DNA from: Acidobacteriota bacterium
GTDB taxonomy: Bacteria > Acidobacteriota > Terriglobia > Acidiferrales > UBA7541
Assembly: GCA_003224515.1 (NCBI GenBank)
Contig: QHZC01000615.1
Span: 1-9,389, forward strand
Direction: 5' to 3'
Length of the DNA: 9,389 nt
Made by a program: the position numbers and the translations under genes
Part shown: one piece after another, positions 5,570 through 9,389 of the stretch
Numbering within the stretch: position 1 is the stretch's first letter
How the letters are laid out: every line of letters begins with the position of its first letter
The notes under the pieces: model-generated
Database searches by the model: none
Seen by the model: only the letters and a program-made list of their open reading frames with translations
What the model was told of the DNA's origin: nothing

Positions 5570-6508
5570 ATGCCCTCAAAGACAAAACTGAAGATCACTG
5601 CGCTTGCCGGCGGTGTTGGCGCTTCAAAACTCCTCCTCGGTCTCTACGAAGTAATGGATCCAGGCTTGTTGACGATCATTGTGAACACCGGCGACGACAT
5701 CGTCCTCCACGGCCTGAAAATCTCCCCGGACCTCGACATCGTCACCTACACGCTCGCTGGAATTGTGGACGTATCAAAAGGCTGGGGATTTCGCCGCGAG
5801 ACTTTTCATACATTAAGACGCCTTGCCGTCTATGGCCGCCCCAATTGGTTCAATCTCGGGGACCGCGACCTCGCCACGCACATCCATCGCACCGCCATGC
5901 TCGCCGACGGGAAGACTCTCTCGCAGGCCGCCGACTCTATTCGAAACGCTCTCGGCGTCAAATCTTGCATCCTCCCAATGACTGATGACCCCGTCCCTAC
6001 GCTGATCGATTCGAACGAAGGATCCCTGCATTTTCAAGAATATCTAGTGAAGCGCCGCGCCGAACCCGTCGTCCGTGGCATCCGCTTCGCAGGCGTGGAA
6101 TCCGCGCATCCCGCCCCCGGCGTCCTCAAAGCCATTCATGCAGCAGACCGCATCCTCGTTTGCCCCAGCAATCCCCTGATTAGCATCGGTCCGATTCTCG
6201 CCGTGCCGCAGATCCGCAATCAACTTCGCGCTCACCAAGAAAAAGTTTTCGCCGTCTGTCCCATCGTCGGCGGCAAATCCCTGAAGGGCCCCTCCGACAA
6301 AATGCTCTTTCACCTCGGCCACGATCCGACGGCCCTCGGCGTCGCCAGACTCTATGCCGACTTCACCGGCACGTTTGTGATCGATCCAGCCGATCAGGCG
6401 CAAGCCTCCACGATCTCCACGCTGGGTATGAAAGTTGTCATTCTTCCCACGGTAATGAAAACATGCTCCCAAAAGCGCAAACTCGCGCGTAATCTCTTGT
6501 CCTTGTGA
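5570..6508 (+). CDS. cofD: CofD/FbiA-type phospho-(lactate or enolpyruvate) transferase of F420 biosynthesis
   Basis: 312 residues from the ATG at 5570; an in-frame ATG at 5522 would overlap cofG and add 16 residues lacking family character. The enzyme moves a phospho-three-carbon unit from a guanosine-diphosphate donor to FO, giving (dehydro-)F420-0. Family motifs are complete: ALAGGVGASKLL (11-22), VNTGDD (38-43), LKISPDLDIVTYTLAG (49-64), GWG (71-73), WFNLGDRDLATH (93-104), the ILPMTDDPVPT segment, CPSNPLISIGPIL (from 198) and PIVGGKSLKGPSDKM. The gene starts seven bases after the cofG stop, so it is almost certainly co-transcribed. Whether the donor carries lactate (archaeal CofD), enolpyruvate (FbiA) or 3-phosphoglycerate cannot be read from the sequence by eye. 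The donor-forming CofC/FbiD gene is not in this window. Confidence 0.95.
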   Translation: MPSKTKLKITALAGGVGASKLLLGLYEVMDPGLLTIIVNTGDDIVLHGLKISPDLDIVTYTLAGIVDVSKGWGFRRETFHTLRRLAVYGRPNWFNLGDRDLATHIHRTAMLADGKTLSQAADSIRNALGVKSCILPMTDDPVPTLIDSNEGSLHFQEYLVKRRAEPVVRGIRFAGVESAHPAPGVLKAIHAADRILVCPSNPLISIGPILAVPQIRNQLRAHQEKVFAVCPIVGGKSLKGPSDKMLFHLGHDPTALGVARLYADFTGTFVIDPADQAQASTISTLGMKVVILPTVMKTCSQKRKLARNLLSL

Positions 6509-6613
6509 GGGCGCAGCACCGGTGCGAACCAACTGGACACAAGCTGCCGTCATTGCCAGCGGGCTATAAGTCCAATTGGATGCGCATTCCGCAGAGGCGC
6601 ATTCTTCCGTATA

Positions 6614-6637
6614 AGTCATTTAACTCATGAAATGACT
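6614..6637. promoter_or_regulatory. 8-bp perfect inverted repeat downstream of cofD
   Basis: AGTCATTT at 6614-6621 pairs with AAATGACT at 6630-6637 around the loop AACTCATG. It lies about 105 bp after the cofD stop and 45 bp before the doubtful small ORF. No T-run follows, so a classical terminator is not supported; it could be an operator or an mRNA 3'-end hairpin. TATAAGTCA occurs at 6610-6618, overlapping the left arm, and TATAAGTCC at 6565-6573. Confidence 0.4.
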
Positions 6638-6681
6638 CCAGCGTTTCTCATGTTTGTGCCGGAAGTCGAGTCCCCTAATCT

Positions 6682-7149
6682 TTGAAAGAGTTAGCCGCTT
6701 GCGCCGTGGGGGCCATTCTGTTAGCCAAAGAAAGTCTCATCTTGTCCTTGGTTGCACGGGGATATGTAGCGATTCGCTTGGCGGTTACGCTAATCTTAGT
6801 TCACGATTGGAGGGTGCTTTTGGGACTACTACTGTCCGGCGGCATTCTCTTCGCGACCTTGCGATCCCGCGCGGCCATCAATTGGAAAACGAGCCGCGCT
6901 AGCATGAAAGGGTTGGGCAGCCTCGATCTCTTAGTCGGTGTGGGCGGCCTGGGCGCAGCATTTGCCGTTGCAATGTGGATGAAACCTTACACCGACAACA
7001 TCTTTTCATGGAAGTCGTCGCCTGATGAGTTAGCTTCTCGGAAACTGACCCACCACGCACCAGCGAGAGATGAAGACTCACTTCAAAGGAAGCCCGGTAA
7101 AACGAATCCCCGCGCCGTGAACTTTGTAGCGCATATTCAATCCAATTAA
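6682..7149 (+). CDS. Doubtful small hydrophobic (membrane) protein
   Basis: A 155-residue frame from TTG at 6682, just after an in-frame TAA at 6676. It is unrecognised. The first ~110 residues are strongly hydrophobic with three possible membrane segments, roughly residues 4-40, 43-60 and 77-98 (for example VLLGLLLSGGILFATL and LLVGVGGLGAAFAVAMW), then a polar tail. Against it: the only start is TTG, no clear ribosome binding site is seen, the last 72 bp overlap the 3' end of the convergent NADPH:F420 reductase gene, and codon use is less GC-rich at third positions than in the F420 genes. It could be a real small membrane protein, a remnant of one, or chance. If it is not a gene, 6509-7077 is a 569-bp intergenic region holding only the hairpin at 6614-6637. 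Confidence 0.3.
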   Translation: MKELAACAVGAILLAKESLILSLVARGYVAIRLAVTLILVHDWRVLLGLLLSGGILFATLRSRAAINWKTSRASMKGLGSLDLLVGVGGLGAAFAVAMWMKPYTDNIFSWKSSPDELASRKLTHHAPARDEDSLQRKPGKTNPRAVNFVAHIQSN

Positions 7150-7755
7150 AAGCGCCGTCAGTGATTCCACGATGCGCGCGTTTTCTAGTTTTCCGCCATT
7201 TAAAGGCCGCGCCCCCGGAATCTTGCTGACCAACTCAGAAGCCACCTGCTTGGTTTTCTCATCGTCACTGCACACCAGAACGTCACAATCTACCGGTTCA
7301 TCTCCGGCAAGCGATTCAGCGCCAAGATTCTGGAACGCCGCTGCAAGACTCACGCTTGGGGGCAAAAGCTCTTTCGTCTGTTCAGCCGCGGAACCTTGCC
7401 AGACCCCAAGCACCCGCGTCGCCGCACCGCCAACCGTCGCCGCCAGCGGCACGGTCGTATCGATCACAATCGTTCCCGGCTTCCAGATGCTCTTCAGTTG
7501 CTTGAGCAGCGGCACCACGCCGGAGAAAGGAACAGTCAACACCGCGAGATCGCACGCCGCCGCGGCAGAAGGATTGTCCAGCCCTTCGATCAGGGCACCG
7601 TCCCCAATGCGCTCGCGCAACAATCTTGCGGCCTCTTGCGCGCGCGCGGCCTCGCGGGATCCGATCAGGATGTGTTCGCCAGCCTTTGCCATGCGAAACG
7701 CAAGCCCGGAGCCTTCCGCCCCCGTTCCGCCCAGAATCGCGATCGTTCGCGCCAT
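7078..7755 (-). CDS. npdG: NADPH:coenzyme F420 oxidoreductase (F420-dependent NADP reductase)
   Basis: 225 residues, the family's normal length. The enzyme moves hydride between NADP(H) and the deazaflavin of F420, supplying F420H2 or NADPH in the cytoplasm. An N-terminal Rossmann fold is plain: MARTIAILGGTGAEGSGLA with the GGTGxxGxGL dinucleotide motif at 9-18, then LIGSR at 30-34, whose Ser-Arg is typical of NADP-phosphate recognition. Further family features are LAVLTVPF, TIVIDTTVPL, AAFQNLGAESL, the VDCDVLVCSDD segment near 155-165, and the C-terminal ENARIVESLTALLIGLN with YKVHGAGIRFTGL. A partial Shine-Dalgarno (GGGGTG on the minus strand, plus-strand 7763-7768) lies seven bases before the start. 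It lies opposite the F420 biosynthesis genes and is divergent from the flavin reductase-like gene across 117 bp. Confidence 0.93.
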   Translation of the reverse strand: MARTIAILGGTGAEGSGLAFRMAKAGEHILIGSREAARAQEAARLLRERIGDGALIEGLDNPSAAAACDLAVLTVPFSGVVPLLKQLKSIWKPGTIVIDTTVPLAATVGGAATRVLGVWQGSAAEQTKELLPPSVSLAAAFQNLGAESLAGDEPVDCDVLVCSDDEKTKQVASELVSKIPGARPLNGGKLENARIVESLTALLIGLNMRYKVHGAGIRFTGLPLK

Positions 7756-7872
7756 GAATGTTCACCCCGTTCCAAGTCTCGCCGCTCATTCGAATCGCCG
7801 CCGCATTCCCCGATTCGAATCCGCTGCTTCGCTTTTCCCGCACCCAGTATGGTATCTTCAAAAACTTCCACG
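7756..7872. promoter_or_regulatory. Divergent intergenic region between npdG and the flavin reductase gene
   Basis: These 117 bases should hold both promoters. ATTCGAATC occurs at 7788-7796 and 7813-7821, 25 bp apart; the second is part of the perfect ten-base palindrome GATTCGAATC at 7812-7821. TATGGT at 7848-7853 is a possible -10 box for the rightward gene, about 20 bp before its chosen ATG, without a good -35. The ATTCGAAT octamer also occurs inside coding DNA nearby (7896-7903 and 3983-3990), so it may be background. Confidence 0.35.
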
Positions 7873-8376
7873 ATGCCAATCTCCTCACTCTCGTCATTCG
7901 AATTCCGCGAAGCCCTCGGCCATTTCACCACCGGAGTGACGGTCGTTACCGTCGAGCGCGAGCCCGGGAAGATCCACGGCATGACCGCCAACTCGTTCAC
8001 GTCGGTCTCACTCAACCCCAAGCTGATTCTCGTTTGTGTCGACCAGCACGCGAAGATGCTTCCACTGCTGGAGGAGAAAAAACATTTTGGTATTAGTGTC
8101 CTCAGAGCAGGGCAGGAGGCTATTTCCGAGTATTTCGCCAAAGGCGAGCAAAGCACAGAAGCCGAGGAGCGATTGTCCATTCGCTATCGTTGTACGCCGA
8201 GCGGCATCCTGGTCCTTGAGAATACGCTCCTCCACTTGAGCTGCAAGGTCATCGAGTCTCATATTGCCGGTGACCACACCATCTTTGTCGGGGAAGTGGA
8301 GGACGCGGAAATACACGAGGGCGAGCCGCTGCTTTACTTTCGCGGCAAATACCGCCGGATCGCGCGCCACTCTTAG
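7873..8376 (+). CDS. Flavin reductase-like FMN-binding split-barrel protein
   Basis: 167 residues from the ATG at 7873; an in-frame ATG at 7849 would add eight residues, and the frame is open far upstream opposite npdG. Placing the start at 7873 puts the conserved FREALGHFTTGVTVVTV element at the usual N-terminal position. Other family features are GMTANSFTSVSLNPKLILVCVD, the HFGISVL strand, YFAKG, the GDHTIFVGEVEDAEI segment and the EPLLYFRGKYRRI end, all typical of the DIM6/NTAB (HpaC-like) flavin reductase family. Such proteins bind FMN or FAD and reduce it with NAD(P)H, often for a partner monooxygenase; none is in the window. The divergent F420 reductase and nearby F420 genes suggest a role linked to F420, but that is inference. 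No clear Shine-Dalgarno is seen. It ends 22 bp before the convergent glycosyltransferase gene. Confidence 0.88.
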   Translation: MPISSLSSFEFREALGHFTTGVTVVTVEREPGKIHGMTANSFTSVSLNPKLILVCVDQHAKMLPLLEEKKHFGISVLRAGQEAISEYFAKGEQSTEAEERLSIRYRCTPSGILVLENTLLHLSCKVIESHIAGDHTIFVGEVEDAEIHEGEPLLYFRGKYRRIARHS

Positions 8377-8398
8377 AGATTTTGTTGTGGAGAGTTCG

Positions 8399-9389
8399 CT
8401 ATCGTTCGGAATTGCCAGAAGGCCGCGGTGACTCGGTCGAATCGCCCATCTCTTTGCGATGGCTCTTCACTTCGCGCAACGCATAGATCGGCTTGTTCTG
8501 CGATTCGTAGTAGGTGCGCGCGATGATCTCGCCAAGCAATCCCATGGAGAAGAACTGTACGCCGCTGATGAACAGCGCCACCGCCAGCATCATTAGCGGC
8601 CCATGTTCCGCCATGATGGCCTTGTGAAAATAGAACTTCTCGTAGGCCAGGAAGCACGCGAGTAGGAAACCCAGCCCCGCCCCGGCCACCCCGAGCAAAC
8701 CGAAAAACTGGAGCGGCCGCGTCGAATAGTCCAATAAGAATTTCACGATGATCAAATCCAGGAACACACGGATCGTGCGTCCGATTCCGTAATTGGATCT
8801 TCCGCTCTTCCGATGGAGATTTTCGATGGGCACTTCCGCGATCCTAGCACCCGTCGAACTTGCCAGCGCCGGAATGAACCGGTGCAGCTCGCCATAGAGC
8901 TGAATTTCCTGAATGATCTCACGGCGGTAGGCTTTGAACGTGGTCCCAAAATCGTGCAGATCGATTCCCGATAGCTTTGCCATCATCCAGTTCGCGATGC
9001 GGCTGGGAAGCTGCCGCATCAGCCAGTGATCTCGCCGGTGATGGCGCCAGCCGCTCACCAGGTCGTAGCCCTCTGCAATCTTTTCCAGAAAGCGCGGAAT
9101 CTCTTCGGGGTCGTGCTGCAGGTCGCCGTCCATAGAGATGATGACCTCGCCCCGCGCAAAATCAAAACCCGCTTTCAATGCCGGCGTCTGCCCGAAATTC
9201 CGCCGCAACCTCACCAGGTTCACGCGCCGGTCGTGCTCATAGATTTCAGAGAGCACCTTGAACGAATCGTCCTTGCTGCCGTCATCCACAAACACTAATT
9301 CGAAAAGCTCGCCGATCCCGTCCATCACTTCGGTAAGCTTCATGTAGAGAGGTGGGATGTTTTCCTGTTCGTTGTAGAACGGAACGACG
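8399..9389 (-). CDS. Family 2 glycosyltransferase, DPM1/GtrB/ArnC type, membrane-anchored (N-terminus outside window)
   Basis: The frame is open to the window edge and 329 residues are visible. An internal Met at 9343 is not the start: the 15 preceding codons give VVPFYNEQENIPPLY, the conserved N-terminal strand of GT-A enzymes. The enzyme probably transfers a sugar from a nucleotide donor to a polyprenyl phosphate on the cytoplasmic side of the inner membrane. Visible motifs, numbered from the window edge: FVDDGSKDDS near 33-42, MDGDLQHDPEEIP near 86-98 (the metal-binding acidic motif), GWRHHRRD, and DFGTTFKAYRREI. Two membrane helices follow, at about 228-249 and 265-287, then GEIIARTYYESQNKPIY, the usual end of this group, and a polar tail. 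The sugar cannot be told. No link to the F420 genes is evident. Confidence 0.9.
   Translation of the reverse strand, partial: VVPFYNEQENIPPLYMKLTEVMDGIGELFELVFVDDGSKDDSFKVLSEIYEHDRRVNLVRLRRNFGQTPALKAGFDFARGEVIISMDGDLQHDPEEIPRFLEKIAEGYDLVSGWRHHRRDHWLMRQLPSRIANWMMAKLSGIDLHDFGTTFKAYRREIIQEIQLYGELHRFIPALASSTGARIAEVPIENLHRKSGRSNYGIGRTIRVFLDLIIVKFLLDYSTRPLQFFGLLGVAGAGLGFLLACFLAYEKFYFHKAIMAEHGPLMMLAVALFISGVQFFSMGLLGEIIARTYYESQNKPIYALREVKSHRKEMGDSTESPRPSGNSER

Noticed and set aside
6661..6676. GTCGAGTCCCC resembling a tRNA T-loop
   Set aside because: No acceptor, D or anticodon stems could be built around it, and there is no CCA end.
7396..7872. Long N-terminal extension of the flavin reductase-like protein
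   Set aside because: The extension overlaps npdG in antisense, is Arg/His-rich, and the family domain begins within ten residues of the ATG at 7873.
7172..7939. Plus-strand frame opposite npdG
   Set aside because: npdG on the minus strand has complete family motifs over the same bases; the plus-strand product is Ser/Arg/Pro-rich with no motif.

Overview
The window looks like chromosomal DNA of a GC-rich Gram-negative bacterium, most likely an Acidobacteriota (Terriglobia-like). This rests on recall, not a search: secreted FecR/DUF6600-type proteins with Trp-rich blocks and long Pro/Asn/Gln tails are typical of that phylum, and the phylum contains uncultured lineages with coenzyme F420 genes. 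No rRNA, tRNA, CRISPR array, insertion sequence or integrase was seen.

Layout. (1) Positions 1-798: the 3' part of a low-complexity, Ser/Pro/Tyr/Gly-rich, probably secreted protein with a 42-bp tandem repeat. (2) 799-1143: a 345-bp gap with a 9-bp inverted repeat and a good Shine-Dalgarno for the next gene. (3) 1144-3369: a secreted FecR-domain/DUF6600-like protein with a Gln-rich coiled-coil tail. (4) 3370-3585: an intergenic region with hairpins, a run of ten G and a terminator-like structure. (5) 3586-6508: three co-directional coenzyme F420 biosynthesis genes, cofE, cofG and cofD. (6) 6509-7077: an AT-richer stretch with an 8-bp hairpin and a doubtful small membrane-protein ORF. (7) 7078-7755 (minus): NADPH:F420 oxidoreductase. 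(8) 7873-8376 (plus): a flavin-reductase-family FMN-binding protein, divergent from the reductase. (9) 8399-9389 (minus): a DPM1/GtrB/ArnC-type family 2 glycosyltransferase with two C-terminal membrane helices, cut by the window end.

How the genes fit together. CofG (with CofH, not in this window) makes the deazaflavin FO. CofD transfers a phospho-three-carbon unit onto FO, CofE adds glutamate, and the NADPH:F420 oxidoreductase charges the cofactor. The split-barrel flavin protein next door may be another redox partner. CofH, the guanylyltransferase CofC/FbiD and the FbiB-type nitroreductase domain are not encoded here.

The most notable observation is that CofE appears to lack, in frame, about 20 residues that are conserved in the family (the ADE(L/I)A...MG segment just before the PVVVxRG strand), although its catalytic metal ligands are present.
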